DNA of 40,021 nucleotides from an uncultured bacterium (GTDB lineage Bacteria; Patescibacteriota; Minisyncoccia; Phycocordibacterales; PALSA-1337), in assembly GCA_903870315.1 (NCBI GenBank), contig CAIQCJ010000022.1, positions 1 through 40,021 on the forward strand, written 5' to 3'. The number at the start of each line of letters is the position of its first letter. Position 1 is the stretch's first letter. This document shows, in pieces, positions 23,891 to 32,969 of the stretch. A program made the position numbers and the translations under genes. The notes beneath the pieces are model-generated. The model was not told where the DNA came from and made no database searches. It saw only the letters and a list, made by a program, of their open reading frames with translations.

Positions 23891-24700
23891 ATGCCTACAG
23901 CTATATCAGTCAAGAATATAACAAAAAAGTTCAATCATACCTTGGTTGCTGTCGATGGCATCTCTTTTGAAGTTGAGGCTGGTAGCACATTTGCTTTTCT
24001 AGGCCCCAACGGAGCCGGTAAAACCACGACGATCAAGATGCTGACGACACTTATATCTCCAACATCTGGTTCTATAACTGTTAACGGATTCGATCCAACT
24101 AAAGACGCTAAGAAAGTTAGGAAATCTTTTGGTATAGTCTTTCAAGATCCAAGTCTCGATGATGAGTTGACTGCTTATGAAAATATGTTTTTTCATGCTG
24201 GTCTCTATGGTGTGCCAAGGAAGGATACCCCAGCCAAGATAAAGGAGATGTTAGGATTCGTCGAACTTTGGGACCGTAAAGATGATCTGGTGAAGAAATT
24301 TTCTGGTGGTATGAAGCGTCGTTTGGAGATCGCGCGTGGTCTACTACATACTCCTGCAATACTTTTCCTTGATGAACCTACTGTCGGCCTTGATCCACAG
24401 ACACGCAATCATATTTGGGAATATATCAAAAAACTCAACAAAGAACGTGGTCTGACAGTATTTTTCACAACGCACTATATGGATGAAGTAGAGCGCATAG
24501 CCGACAGGGTTGCTATCATAGATAATGGCAAGATAATAGCAAATGATACCGCAGCGAACATAATAGCGAACTCTGGTACAAAGTCGCTCGAAGAAGCTTT
24601 TATAAAGATGACTGGTCACATTATACGCGTTGATGAAGCGACTGCGGCCGATGCTTTTCGTAAGATGGCAGCTATGCATCAAGGCAAAAACCGTAGGTAA
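23891..24700 (+). CDS. ABC-2 type exporter ATPase (DrrA-like)
   Basis: 269 residues: Walker A LGPNGAGKTTT (about 37-47), Q-loop VFQDPSLDDELTAYENM (in part), signature FSGGMKRRLEIARGL (about 136-150), Walker B LFLDEPTVGLDPQTR and H-loop FFTTHYMDE. The texts DPSLDDELT and EPTVGLDPQTR are typical of the daunorubicin-resistance DrrA subfamily. The permease follows 11 nt downstream. The substrate may be a lipid, polymer or drug and is not known. Confidence 0.92.
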   Translation: MPTAISVKNITKKFNHTLVAVDGISFEVEAGSTFAFLGPNGAGKTTTIKMLTTLISPTSGSITVNGFDPTKDAKKVRKSFGIVFQDPSLDDELTAYENMFFHAGLYGVPRKDTPAKIKEMLGFVELWDRKDDLVKKFSGGMKRRLEIARGLLHTPAILFLDEPTVGLDPQTRNHIWEYIKKLNKERGLTVFFTTHYMDEVERIADRVAIIDNGKIIANDTAANIIANSGTKSLEEAFIKMTGHIIRVDEATAADAFRKMAAMHQGKNRR

Positions 24701-24711
24701 TCTATTCAAAC

Positions 24712-25467
24712 ATGAAATCAAATTTCTTATACGTCATATATATCCTTTGGCTTCGCCAAATAAAGCGCTATTTTCGTTCTCGTGCACGCATGGTAGGCTC
24801 TCTTGGTCAGCCTATTTTGTTTCTAGTAGCACTCGGATATGGACTCGGTCCTACATTTGCAAAAGCTGGTGGAGGTAACTATATCCAATTCCTCGCACCA
24901 GGCGTTATCGCTATGGGTATTCTCTTTACGGCCGTTTTTTCTGGTATTGAGGTTATCTGGGATCGTCAATTCGGTTTCTTGAAGGAGACTCTAGTCGCTC
25001 CAGTAAGTCGCTTTTCTGTAATGTTAGGTAGAACCTTGGGCGGTGCTACCGTCGCCTTACTTCAAGGAGTAATTGTTTTGTGTATATCCTTGTTTGTAGG
25101 ATTCCATCCCGTCTTTGTATCGATTCCTCTAGCAATCCTTTTCATGTTTGGTATCGCCATCGTCTTTACCGCACTCGGTACAGGTATTGCATCAGTACTT
25201 GAAGACATGCAAGGGTTCCAGCTTATAATGAACTTCGTAGTCATGCCTACATTTTTCCTTTCTGGTGCACTTTTTCCATTGGAAGGAGTAATAGGTTTTA
25301 TTGCACGCTTCAATCCTTTGACTTATGGTATCGATGGTATTCGCGCTACTCTCATAGGTGTCAGCACTATGCCAGGAGGACTTTGGCTCGACGGCGGCGT
25401 ATTGATCGCTATATCTGCTATTTTTCTAGCCACAGGTGCCTGGTTGTTCTCTAGAATACAGGTGTAA
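24712..25467 (+). CDS. ABC-2 type permease (DrrB-like)
   Basis: 251 residues with six membrane segments. The text FLAPGVIAMGILFTAVFSGIEV and DRQFGFLKETLVAPVSR matches the ABC2 membrane family next to DrrA ATPases; a further signature is FFLSGALFPLEGV. It forms the membrane channel for the ATPase encoded just upstream. It is followed 17 nt later by the convergent SDR gene. Confidence 0.92.
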   Translation: MKSNFLYVIYILWLRQIKRYFRSRARMVGSLGQPILFLVALGYGLGPTFAKAGGGNYIQFLAPGVIAMGILFTAVFSGIEVIWDRQFGFLKETLVAPVSRFSVMLGRTLGGATVALLQGVIVLCISLFVGFHPVFVSIPLAILFMFGIAIVFTALGTGIASVLEDMQGFQLIMNFVVMPTFFLSGALFPLEGVIGFIARFNPLTYGIDGIRATLIGVSTMPGGLWLDGGVLIAISAIFLATGAWLFSRIQV

Positions 25468-25484
25468 ATGACCAGATATCTTGG

Positions 25485-26240
25485 CTACCAAGGATACTTC
25501 TCTCCATTGAACCAAAATTGTCCAGTCTCGGGTTTAGAGATAGCAAGCCTATAGATATTTTCCGCGGCTTGTTCAGGGGTTATGTTAGCATCGTCACCAC
25601 CCATGGCGGTTCTGACCCAGCCTGGATGTACTGAAGAGACGGTTATGAAGTTTGGTGCGGAGTCGGCGGTGTTGGCAACACCAGAATTCGCCGTAGCTTC
25701 ATGTCTCATCCTCATAGCCAATGTGCGCATGTACATATTAAGCGCGCATTTTGAGATCTTGTAAGCGGGATAATGGAAAGGGAAATGTGAAGTCTTAGCA
25801 TCTTGTATATCTGTATCGGTGAGCGAGCCAGCAGAAGAGGCGAGACTGACGATGTGTCCATAATTATTTACGATTGGGATTATATGTTCTGTGAAATCTA
25901 TGGTTCCAATCAGATTTACTTCCAATGTTTTACGTAGCTTATCCACGATTACATGAGTTTCATCGTCGTCGAATAGTGCGCCGGCATTGTTTATGAGAAT
26001 GTCTATGACCTGACCATTTGACTGGCCAGACTTCTCACAAGCCCTTGCGATGTTAGCACAACATTGGTCTATAGATTCTGGTGATGCTAGATCCAATTGG
26101 TGAACTGCCATATTTTGATGCACGAAATCGACCTTACCAGTCATTGAAGTACCGATAACCCCGTAACCCTCTTTGAGAAATTTTTCTGCAAGCGCTCGTC
26201 CGATGCCGCGCCCAACTCCAGTAATGAGAACTGTTTTCAT
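25485..26240 (-). CDS. Short-chain dehydrogenase/reductase (SDR)
   Basis: 251 residues with the cofactor motif TGVGRGIG (about 7-14), NNAG (about 87-90), the active-site Ser in SLASSAG and the catalytic YKISK (Tyr-x-x-x-Lys, about residues 160-164). This is a classical SDR using NAD(P)H; the substrate cannot be read from sequence. A perfect extended -10 (TGA-TATAAT on the minus strand) ends 6 nt before the ATG, inside a long inverted repeat, so the gene may be regulated separately from the exporter operon upstream. Confidence 0.9.
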   Translation of the reverse strand: MKTVLITGVGRGIGRALAEKFLKEGYGVIGTSMTGKVDFVHQNMAVHQLDLASPESIDQCCANIARACEKSGQSNGQVIDILINNAGALFDDDETHVIVDKLRKTLEVNLIGTIDFTEHIIPIVNNYGHIVSLASSAGSLTDTDIQDAKTSHFPFHYPAYKISKCALNMYMRTLAMRMRHEATANSGVANTADSAPNFITVSSVHPGWVRTAMGGDDANITPEQAAENIYRLAISKPETGQFWFNGEKYPW

Positions 26241-26270
26241 TACTGAATTATATCATGAAATAATTCAGTA
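26241..26270. promoter_or_regulatory. Perfect 10-bp inverted repeat over the SDR promoter
   Basis: TACTGAATTA (26241-26250) and TAATTCAGTA (26261-26270) form a perfect inverted repeat with a 10-bp centre. The minus-strand extended -10 of the SDR gene (26247-26255) lies inside it and the ATG directly abuts it. This is the arrangement of an operator for a dimeric repressor. As an RNA hairpin it could instead mark the end of the minus-strand operon at 26300, but it has no T-run. Confidence 0.5.
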
Positions 26271-26299
26271 ATCTTATGTTCCTATTACAACGAACATAC

Positions 26300-27526
26300 T
26301 TACTCGTATCTCAGCGCCTCTATCGGGTTCAATCCTGAAGCTTTTCGTGCTGGATAATAACCGAAAGCTATACCTATAAAAGCCGAGACACCGAAAGCCA
26401 AAAAAACAGATGATGTAGATATAGAAGCCTGTAAGATTCCCAGAGTCGTTACAGTGTATGAGACCAACCAACCCAGAGCGACTCCAATACCTCCACCTAT
26501 GACTGTTAGAGCCACGGCCTCAATGATGAATTGGATGTTGATATCATGGCGCTTGGCACCAATAGCCTTACGAAGACCTATCTCACGGGTGCGTTCTGTG
26601 ACAGTGGTTAGCATCATATTCATAATACCAATACCACCAACGACTAGAGATATACCAGCTACCGCTCCCAGAAGTATAGTAAATGTACCAGTCACACTAG
26701 AGGCCGCAGAAACTATAGAGGCTTGGTTCATGACATTGAAGTCTGCTTGTGTCGGATCGCTGATGTTGTGTCGTTGTAAGAGTAGATCTGTAATATCAGT
26801 TTGTAATTGAGTCATGATATCTGGAGAAGTAGCCGATACACTGAGTGTAGTTAGATAAGTAGTCTTTCCAAGAAGAAAGAGTTGTGCATCCTGAAGTGGT
26901 ATATATATAGCGTCATCCTGGTTGCTAAATCCACTAGACCCCTTGGATACTGTCACACCGACAACTATAAAAGGCATGCCTTTTATAGCTATTGTTTGAC
27001 CTACTGGCTCTGTGCCAGTAGCGAAAAGATCGCTGGCTGTAGTCGGTCCTATGACAGCCACTCTTGAGAGATTTTTCCCATCAGCATCTGTTATGAAATT
27101 ACCATCATTGACTTGGATGTTATGGACGTCAGTATAAGCAGAAGTAACCCCGGTCACTGTAGTGTTTGTATTTGTACCTTTGGATGTGACTTGATAACGT
27201 CCAGCGACCTCAGGAGATATGTTGGCTATGTTGGATATCTGATTTGATATAGCTGTAGCATCATCTGGAGTTAATGTCTGCGCATTGCCACGTCCACCAG
27301 AAGCACTATAACCGAAAGATCTCTGTGCCCCAGGCATTATCATTATCAAGTTAGAGCCAAGTGATTGGATATTTGCTTGTATGGATCCTTGAGCTCCTTG
27401 ACCTATAGCCACCATAATTATGACAGAGCTGATACCTATGATAATACCAAGCATAGTAAGAGACGTGCGCACCTTGTTGGCGGTCAAAGCTGAGAATGTC
27501 TCGTGTAATATATCGCGTGTTGTCAT
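26300..27526 (-). CDS. MacB-like ABC transporter permease (second copy)
   Basis: 408 residues, same plan as the permease at 16685-17929: TM1 in RTSLTMLGIIIGISSVIIMV, a large extracytoplasmic domain (about 45-270), then three membrane segments with VVGGIGIMNMMLTTVTERTR and EIGLRKAIGAK, and the end NPIEALRYE. It is the last gene of a probable six-gene minus-strand operon. The extracytoplasmic domain differs from the first copy, so the two exporters probably handle different cargo. Confidence 0.93.
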   Translation of the reverse strand: MTTRDILHETFSALTANKVRTSLTMLGIIIGISSVIIMVAIGQGAQGSIQANIQSLGSNLIMIMPGAQRSFGYSASGGRGNAQTLTPDDATAISNQISNIANISPEVAGRYQVTSKGTNTNTTVTGVTSAYTDVHNIQVNDGNFITDADGKNLSRVAVIGPTTASDLFATGTEPVGQTIAIKGMPFIVVGVTVSKGSSGFSNQDDAIYIPLQDAQLFLLGKTTYLTTLSVSATSPDIMTQLQTDITDLLLQRHNISDPTQADFNVMNQASIVSAASSVTGTFTILLGAVAGISLVVGGIGIMNMMLTTVTERTREIGLRKAIGAKRHDINIQFIIEAVALTVIGGGIGVALGWLVSYTVTTLGILQASISTSSVFLAFGVSAFIGIAFGYYPARKASGLNPIEALRYE

Positions 27527-27587
27527 ATTTTGTATTAAGTATTATGGTTTATAGATGATAGATCTTGATTCATAACGATGAACATCT

Positions 27588-28307
27588 TCAAGATTTTCTC
27601 TTACCATCATTTATAATCCTTTTGTCATGGCTACGACCATCTTCCAATATCAAACCGTCTTTTATATATATTATACGATCGGCGTGTTCAGCCACCTCAC
27701 GTTCATGGGTGATGAGAACGATTGTCCTCTTGAACTCTCTGTTTAGTTTTTGGAATGTACCGAGCACGATATCTCCAGTATGAGAATCCAGGTTTCCAGT
27801 CGGCTCGTCTGCCAAGATGAGGGAGGGGTCATTTACTAGAGCTCTCGCTATAGCTACACGCTGGATTTGTCCACCAGAGAGTTGATTAGACATATGGTTA
27901 TAACGATCTTCATCCAAGCCAGCGCTAGCCAGAGCTTCTCGAGCATGTTTGATGCGCTTTTCTTCTGGAACCTCTGCGTATATGAGTGGCAACATGACGT
28001 TGCGTAGAGCTGTGGCACGTGGAAGGAGGTTGAAGGATTGAAATACGAAGCCTATACGATTGCGACGTATGTCGGCCAGCTCATCATCTGATAGGGTAGA
28101 GACATCATGTTTATCTAGATGGTATGTTCCAGAAGTGGGTGTATCTAGAGCACCCAATATATGCATGAGTGTAGATTTACCACTTCCAGAAGGTCCCATG
28201 ATGGCAACGAATTCTCCATCTTGTATGGTAAATGAAACTCCGCGCAGGGCATGTGTCTCATTGTCACCATTCTTGTATGTCTTTGTTATATTTTTTATTT
28301 CTATCAT
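27588..28307 (-). CDS. MacB/LolD-type ABC transporter ATPase (second copy)
   Basis: 239 residues from the ATG at 28307: [20 protein letters not shown] matches the family start. Walker [12 protein letters not shown]-loop [10 protein letters not shown], signature [15 protein letters not shown], Walker [14 protein letters not shown]. The frame runs 37 codons further upstream into the adaptor gene, but that part has no family similarity. The start is 22 nt after the adaptor stop. It energises the permease encoded 61 nt downstream. Confidence 0.93.
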   Translation of the reverse strand: MIEIKNITKTYKNGDNETHALRGVSFTIQDGEFVAIMGPSGSGKSTLMHILGALDTPTSGTYHLDKHDVSTLSDDELADIRRNRIGFVFQSFNLLPRATALRNVMLPLIYAEVPEEKRIKHAREALASAGLDEDRYNHMSNQLSGGQIQRVAIARALVNDPSLILADEPTGNLDSHTGDIVLGTFQKLNREFKRTIVLITHEREVAEHADRIIYIKDGLILEDGRSHDKRIINDGKRKS

Positions 28308-28329
28308 CTTATTTATCTTCGGTTGTACT

Positions 28330-30168
28330 TTAATTTCCAGCTGGTCTAGCGGCGCCTCCACCTCCGCCAGTAAGAGCACGTGTTGCACCACCACCAGTCG
28401 CACCCGCACGACCTCCACTCAAGCTAGACAATAAGCTTGGCGCTGTCGTACTCATTTGTGTGGCAGATCCGGCCAATGTCTTGGTTACGACAAACTGTCC
28501 ACGAGTCAAACCGCTTACAATCTCAGTGTTGGTGTCATCAGAATCCCCAGTCACTACAGTTGTTTGTACTGGTTGTAAACTTGTCGTTATGGTTATCGCA
28601 CGACCACCACCGTTACCACTATTTTGGCCGGTATATTGGCGTGTCGATGAACCTGTAAAAGTATTTGCGGGTGAACTAGTAGATGATCCTGTCTGTTGAT
28701 ATGGACGAGTCGATGAGGCAAATATCCTTCCAGTAGAACTTGCACCAAGTGAAGAGGCTACAGTAGCCTGATCAAATATTTGTACGTAGTTAGTACTCCC
28801 TTGAGTCTTGACGGCGCTATTTGGGACTATAAGGACACTGTCTTTTTCGTAGGTGGTTATATTTGTATTTATGCTCATACCAGGTCTAATACGATCATCC
28901 TGAGTGTTTATAGTGATCTTGATACCATAAGAGACCACACCAGAAGTCACTGTTCCTATTTGGTCGACTACGCTTACTGTGCCAGTTGCTGTAAGTCCGC
29001 TTATGGCATTGAATGTGATAGTTGCTGATTGCCCAACCTTGACTTTTGCAGCACTGACTTCATCTAGAGATATAGTTGCTTGCATCTGTGTCCCGACGAT
29101 AGTAGCTATCGTGGTTCCTCCACTGGCTTGGCCATAGACATTTACTGGTATACGGCCGATAACACCATCATATGGAGCTTTGATAAAATAGTTAGCGTAA
29201 GTTTTTTGTTGTTGAGCTAAGCTGACCTGTGCTGATTGTATATCGTACTGATCGGCTCCGTTGACCAATGTTGTGTAAGTATTTTTGTTGTTCTGAATAG
29301 AGTTTTGTGATGATGCTAGGCTCGATAAATCGGAGTTGGCTTGAGCTGTCCAAGTGTTGATACTTGAAGCAGCGGTACTGACGCTCTTAGGTTGGTAGTT
29401 TGGTTGAGTATTTACTATAAATGTTATGGCATTTTGTGCATCTGTAGCCGACTTGGCCACCATCTGTATAGTCTCAAAGGTATCTGTATAAGCAGAATCC
29501 AGTGAAGATGTAGCGCTTGAGCGTGTAAGTCCACGGAATTCCGCAAGGCTTTTTTGGTATTGGAGGACAGCAGCATCATACTCTACACCAGAGATATCGC
29601 GCATAGCTCTTGCTGTTGAAGATAAGTAGGTAGCATTTTGGTCAGACAAGAATCCGGTCTGTCCATACAAAAGATCTTTCAGTCCAGACATTATCGCTGG
29701 CAAATCTAGATATATAGTCGAGGCCGAGCTAAATCCGTCATTGTAAGATTTGGCGAGATTGTTCAAAGCGTTTGAAATATCGGTAGCTTTAGCTGGCTCA
29801 GTTAATTTCGCAAAAGATATTTGTGCATTGTCTAAGCTCAGTTTGGCGTCGGTGGAATCTATGGTTGCTATCAGGTCTCCAGCTGATACAGCTTGGCCAA
29901 CAGATACGTCTATAGATTCTATAGTGCCAGATACTTGGCTTTGTATGTCTGTCTGGTTGGAAGCCGATACTTGACCTGTTCCAGAAACGGTTTGTATTAT
30001 GGAACCATTTCTTACAGAACTCAGCGCATACTGAGGCAAAGATGCTATAGATGTCGCCGTGTGATACCAGTAGTATCCTCCAGCGACTATAATTATCACT
30101 ATGATAGTGCTTGTGAATTTGTGTGTCACAGCATAGTCTTTGATCCTGCCAAATATATTCTTCTTCAT
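28330..30168 (-). CDS. HlyD/MacA-like adaptor protein (second copy)
   Basis: 612 residues: membrane anchor (about 17-36), first lipoyl half with SGTIESIDVSVGQAVSAGD, long Ser/Ala-rich helical region (about 105-310), second lipoyl half FIKAPYDGVIGRIPVNVYGQ, then barrel domains. An insert at about 480-530 is Ser/Thr/Gly-rich (SSTSSPANTFTGSSTRQYTG), and the C-terminus is a Gly/Ala-rich tail (GGAGATGGGATRALTGGGG-like), both probably disordered. It is longer than the first adaptor and than typical MacA (about 370-400). It is the partner of the downstream ATPase and permease. Confidence 0.88.
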   Translation of the reverse strand: MKKNIFGRIKDYAVTHKFTSTIIVIIIVAGGYYWYHTATSIASLPQYALSSVRNGSIIQTVSGTGQVSASNQTDIQSQVSGTIESIDVSVGQAVSAGDLIATIDSTDAKLSLDNAQISFAKLTEPAKATDISNALNNLAKSYNDGFSSASTIYLDLPAIMSGLKDLLYGQTGFLSDQNATYLSSTARAMRDISGVEYDAAVLQYQKSLAEFRGLTRSSATSSLDSAYTDTFETIQMVAKSATDAQNAITFIVNTQPNYQPKSVSTAASSINTWTAQANSDLSSLASSQNSIQNNKNTYTTLVNGADQYDIQSAQVSLAQQQKTYANYFIKAPYDGVIGRIPVNVYGQASGGTTIATIVGTQMQATISLDEVSAAKVKVGQSATITFNAISGLTATGTVSVVDQIGTVTSGVVSYGIKITINTQDDRIRPGMSINTNITTYEKDSVLIVPNSAVKTQGSTNYVQIFDQATVASSLGASSTGRIFASSTRPYQQTGSSTSSPANTFTGSSTRQYTGQNSGNGGGRAITITTSLQPVQTTVVTGDSDDTNTEIVSGLTRGQFVVTKTLAGSATQMSTTAPSLLSSLSGGRAGATGGGATRALTGGGGGAARPAGN

Positions 30169-30187
30169 TTTTGTGCTTTTAAAATAT

Positions 30188-30703
30188 TTATAATGTAGTA
30201 GTAGATGCGGTCGATGTGGTGGTCTGAGGATTTTCTGTAGGTGGAGGCATAATCCTTATAAAAGAGGCGACTAAACGACCACTTTCATCTGGTAGACCAA
30301 TCGCGGTTACCCAAGAGCCAGTTTTTATGTCTGTCGTTGTTCCTTGCTGATGGGACTGATGTATGACGGTGTTTGGATTTATGATAACGACATTCTCTAT
30401 ATCGCCAGGACCTTTGACCAAAATTTGGCCATTGTTGGAAGAGATGATCTGACCAGCAGTACCGTGAGGGGTTGGTGCGCGGTCATCTCTATCGGAGAAA
30501 ACCGAAAGTGGTGACCTTGGTCCTCCAAGCACCTCCATATAATGTTTGTCCCATCTTTCTGAGAATTGACCTTTGAAGAATCCTACAGCCATACCTAGAG
30601 AAAATATGAATATAGCAACAAGAACTACACTGAGTACTTTCAGAAATTTATGCGTGCTTGGATGCTTGACCATATCCCTGAAACTTTTTTTTATCTCTTT
30701 CAT
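30188..30703 (-). CDS. Membrane-anchored DUF5666-like protein
   Basis: 171 residues: a basic cytoplasmic N-terminus, one membrane segment (about 22-43), then an outside domain HGTAGQIISSNNGQILVKGP... followed by NPNTVIHQ, GSWVTAIGLPDESGRLVASFIRI. The pattern (GxIxSxxxxxIxVxG, NxxT, GxxVxxxGxxxxxGxLxA) is that of DUF5666-like small beta-barrels also seen in the protein at 8489-9331. The tail is Thr/Ser/Pro-rich. It lies 19 nt upstream of the adaptor gene in the ECF-sigma operon, and may be an extracytoplasmic sensor or accessory of the exporter (inference). Confidence 0.72.
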   Translation of the reverse strand: MKEIKKSFRDMVKHPSTHKFLKVLSVVLVAIFIFSLGMAVGFFKGQFSERWDKHYMEVLGGPRSPLSVFSDRDDRAPTPHGTAGQIISSNNGQILVKGPGDIENVVIINPNTVIHQSHQQGTTTDIKTGSWVTAIGLPDESGRLVASFIRIMPPPTENPQTTTSTASTTTL

Positions 30704-30753
30704 ATGATTATTCTATTATTATTTTTAAATATGATAAATTTATCCTGATATTT

Positions 30754-31212
30754 CTAATGAGTTCTTAGTGCGCGGAAGTCTCTTATATAAGCTATACTTT
30801 TGCTCATAGAATATAGTGATCCTATAAGTAATGCCAATACAGCCATAATACTCAGAACTGGTAATGTCTCTATGAGTGCCATACTGAGCTCTTTCCAAGA
30901 ACCAAGCATACTTGCTCCGTCTGTCAGTATCATAGAGAAATAAGAAGTAAAACCAGATCCAACCATCGCATCTAACATGGATTTGAATGCTGGTATAAAA
31001 GCGGCGATAGTCAAACAAGTGATTACTGCATAGCTAGTACCTCTTATAGTGTCATGTCTAGTTTTTGCGGCTAGGATACTATTTTCTATGTTCAATAAGA
31101 CATAATAAGGGGCCTTCTTATAAGCTGTCTTCTGGAACAGTATTTTGTAGCTATTTTCGATGGATTGTTCTTGTTTCATTTGTTTTGTAGATAATACGAT
31201 TTTATCTGTCAT
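30754..31212 (-). CDS. Membrane protein co-encoded with ECF sigma factor (possible anti-sigma)
   Basis: 152 residues: about 55 cytoplasmic residues, then membrane segments at about 61-80, possibly 85-100, and 115-137. Its start overlaps the end of the sigma-factor gene by 11 nt, so the two are translationally coupled. Genes in this position usually encode the cognate anti-sigma factor. The HxxxCxxC zinc anti-sigma motif is absent and I recognise no family, so the role rests on position and topology only. Confidence 0.7.
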   Translation of the reverse strand: MTDKIVLSTKQMKQEQSIENSYKILFQKTAYKKAPYYVLLNIENSILAAKTRHDTIRGTSYAVITCLTIAAFIPAFKSMLDAMVGSGFTSYFSMILTDGASMLGSWKELSMALIETLPVLSIMAVLALLIGSLYSMSKSIAYIRDFRALRTH

Positions 31213-31810
31213 TGTGGTGCAACATAAGGGTTTCCCTGATTTTTTGTAATGATCGGCGATGCCAACTCTTCACTGTATTCATGGGCCTAGTCAGGACAGC
31301 AGCTATCTCTTCGAAGGTCATCTCGTCTGTATAATGCATGATAAGTACAGCTCTCCAGTCAGGGTGTAGAGTTTCCATGGCCCCATTTAATTCCTTAGAC
31401 AACTCTTTTCTCTCAAATATCTCTGGAGATAATAGCTCTGGGTCTTTGAGTGTTTCTGCAAAAGATGGCTTGTCTCCATCTGAGCTAGAACTAGTCCGAC
31501 TCTCAGATCCAAATGAATCCATGTCTGAGAAAGAAAAGGCTTTGCGTTTCTTTATATGGTCTAGAGCCGAATTCCTGGCAATAGTAAAAAGCCAAGTAGT
31601 GAATTTCTTTCCGGTTTTGAAACTCTTGATATGTTTCCAGGCTTTCAGAAATGTATCTTGAGTGATATCGTCAGCATCTTCTTTGATATAAGAGTATTGT
31701 CTGACGAAATTATATATATGGTCTACGTGTCTTCTGGTCAATATTCCAAAAGATTCGTCATCTCCAGTCTTCGTCAGCTCGACTAGTTCCTCATCTGTAT
31801 ATTTGTCCAT
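31202..31810 (-). CDS. ECF-type RNA polymerase sigma factor
   Basis: 202 residues. Region 2 (about 24-88) includes YNFVRQYSYIKEDADDITQD, TFLKAWKHIKSF and FTTWLFTIARNSALDHIKKR; region 4 (about 142-195) has LHPDWRAVLIMHYTDEMTFEEIA and MNTVKSWHRRSLQKIRE, in part. There is no sigma 1.1 or region 3. The Ser/Asp-rich linker (about 92-115) is long. It heads an operon with a putative anti-sigma and an exporter, so it probably controls that operon in response to envelope signals. Confidence 0.92.
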   Translation of the reverse strand: MDKYTDEELVELTKTGDDESFGILTRRHVDHIYNFVRQYSYIKEDADDITQDTFLKAWKHIKSFKTGKKFTTWLFTIARNSALDHIKKRKAFSFSDMDSFGSESRTSSSSDGDKPSFAETLKDPELLSPEIFERKELSKELNGAMETLHPDWRAVLIMHYTDEMTFEEIAAVLTRPMNTVKSWHRRSLQKIRETLMLHHNDR

Positions 31811-31818
31811 ATCCCAAC

Positions 31819-31848
31819 ATCATAACACTTATCTAGAAGCTCTTGTAA
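31819..31848 (-). promoter_or_regulatory. Promoter of the ECF sigma operon (TTACAA-18-TATGAT)
   Basis: Minus strand: TTACAA (31848-31843), 18 nt, TATGAT (31824-31819), with TGT before the -10. It ends 8 nt before the ATG. It resembles a housekeeping promoter; no distinct ECF-type -35 (such as GGAAC-like) is seen. Confidence 0.45.
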
Positions 31849-31891
31849 GTGCGGTATGGATAATTGTTATACATTGTGCCATCATATATCC

Positions 31892-32926
31892 ATGAAAGAT
31901 CAGAAAATATCGCCTATGTTGTCATCAGATATAAAAGAGTTAGCGCCTCTTATATTAGCTGAGATAAAAAAGTCTTCATCTGTATTGTTACATTGTCATC
32001 CATCTCCAGATCCAGATAGTGTTGGGTCAGCCTTGGCTATGAAGCTCATCATAGAGTCTTTGGGCAAGAAAGCCACAGTCATAAGAGGGGATTCTGATAT
32101 ACCAGAAGCCTTCTTACATTTTCCTGGTGCCAAAGATATCTTGAAAAAGAACTTCTTCGAGATTGACTTCAAGGATTTCGACTTATTCATCTCGGTAGAT
32201 ACGGCTTCGCCAAATCAGATTTCTAAGCTAAAGCCAGTAATTTTTCCATTGCCAATAAAGTCAATCGTTATAGATCATCACTTATCGAATCTTGGTTATG
32301 CAGATATCAACTTGATAGTACCAACATCTCCAGCGACAGATCAGATCATTTACCTTCTAGCAAAAGAATGGAATATAAATATAACGAGCGATATGGCTGC
32401 GGATATGTTTATAGGTCTGTATGCGGATACCGGGGGTCTGAAGTACCAGAATACTAGTTTGAAGTCTTATGAGATCATGACAGACTTAGTGCGTCTGTAT
32501 CCAGATTTTTCTAAGATGATTTTGCGTATGGAAAACTCCGAGTCACCCAAGGCTTTGGCTTTCTACGGCATGGCCTTGGATACTATAGAAGTCTTTCTAG
32601 GTGACAAAGTAGCCTTGTCTGCTGTCTCTAGTATTCAGTTAGCCAGCAAGGATATAAAGGAGGAAGATATAAGTGCGAGCTCTATCTCAAGTATGATGAA
32701 TAATGTATCCTCTTGGAAAATAGCCGCTTCACTTATAGAGATAGTCGTTGGAAAAACCAGATGTAGCTTTAGAACCAATGATCCAGAAAATTATCCCGTA
32801 ACGACATTGGCGGCCGCCTTCGGTGGCGGTGGTCACAGGGCGGCTGCCGGTGCTACTATAGATACTGGGGTAGAAGAAGCCAAGAAACTTATTGTAAGCA
32901 AGGCCAAGGAATTGTATAATCTTTGA
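31892..32926 (+). CDS. DHH/DHHA1 phosphoesterase (NrnA-like)
   Basis: 344 residues. Motif I is H36-PSP-D40-P-D42 followed by SVGSALAM, the DHH motif is VIDHHLSN, and the C-terminal DHHA1 domain ends in FGGGGHRAAAGA. This matches NrnA-type nanoRNases / pAp phosphatases, which degrade short oligonucleotides left by RNA decay; a c-di-nucleotide phosphodiesterase without the sensor domains is an alternative. The ATG at 31892 (MKDQKISPML) is preferred; the frame opens 12 codons earlier at 31856 with a Cys/His-rich stretch lacking similarity. It diverges from the ECF operon. Confidence 0.88.
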   Translation: MKDQKISPMLSSDIKELAPLILAEIKKSSSVLLHCHPSPDPDSVGSALAMKLIIESLGKKATVIRGDSDIPEAFLHFPGAKDILKKNFFEIDFKDFDLFISVDTASPNQISKLKPVIFPLPIKSIVIDHHLSNLGYADINLIVPTSPATDQIIYLLAKEWNINITSDMAADMFIGLYADTGGLKYQNTSLKSYEIMTDLVRLYPDFSKMILRMENSESPKALAFYGMALDTIEVFLGDKVALSAVSSIQLASKDIKEEDISASSISSMMNNVSSWKIAASLIEIVVGKTRCSFRTNDPENYPVTTLAAAFGGGGHRAAAGATIDTGVEEAKKLIVSKAKELYNL

Positions 32927-32969
32927 TAAGTCTATTATCAATTTTATTTAAAATAAAAACAATCACAAA

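Noticed and set aside
28308-28418. 37-codon N-terminal extension of the second exporter ATPase
   Set aside because: It reads through the end of the adaptor gene in another frame and has no ATPase similarity; the ATG at 28307 matches the family start.
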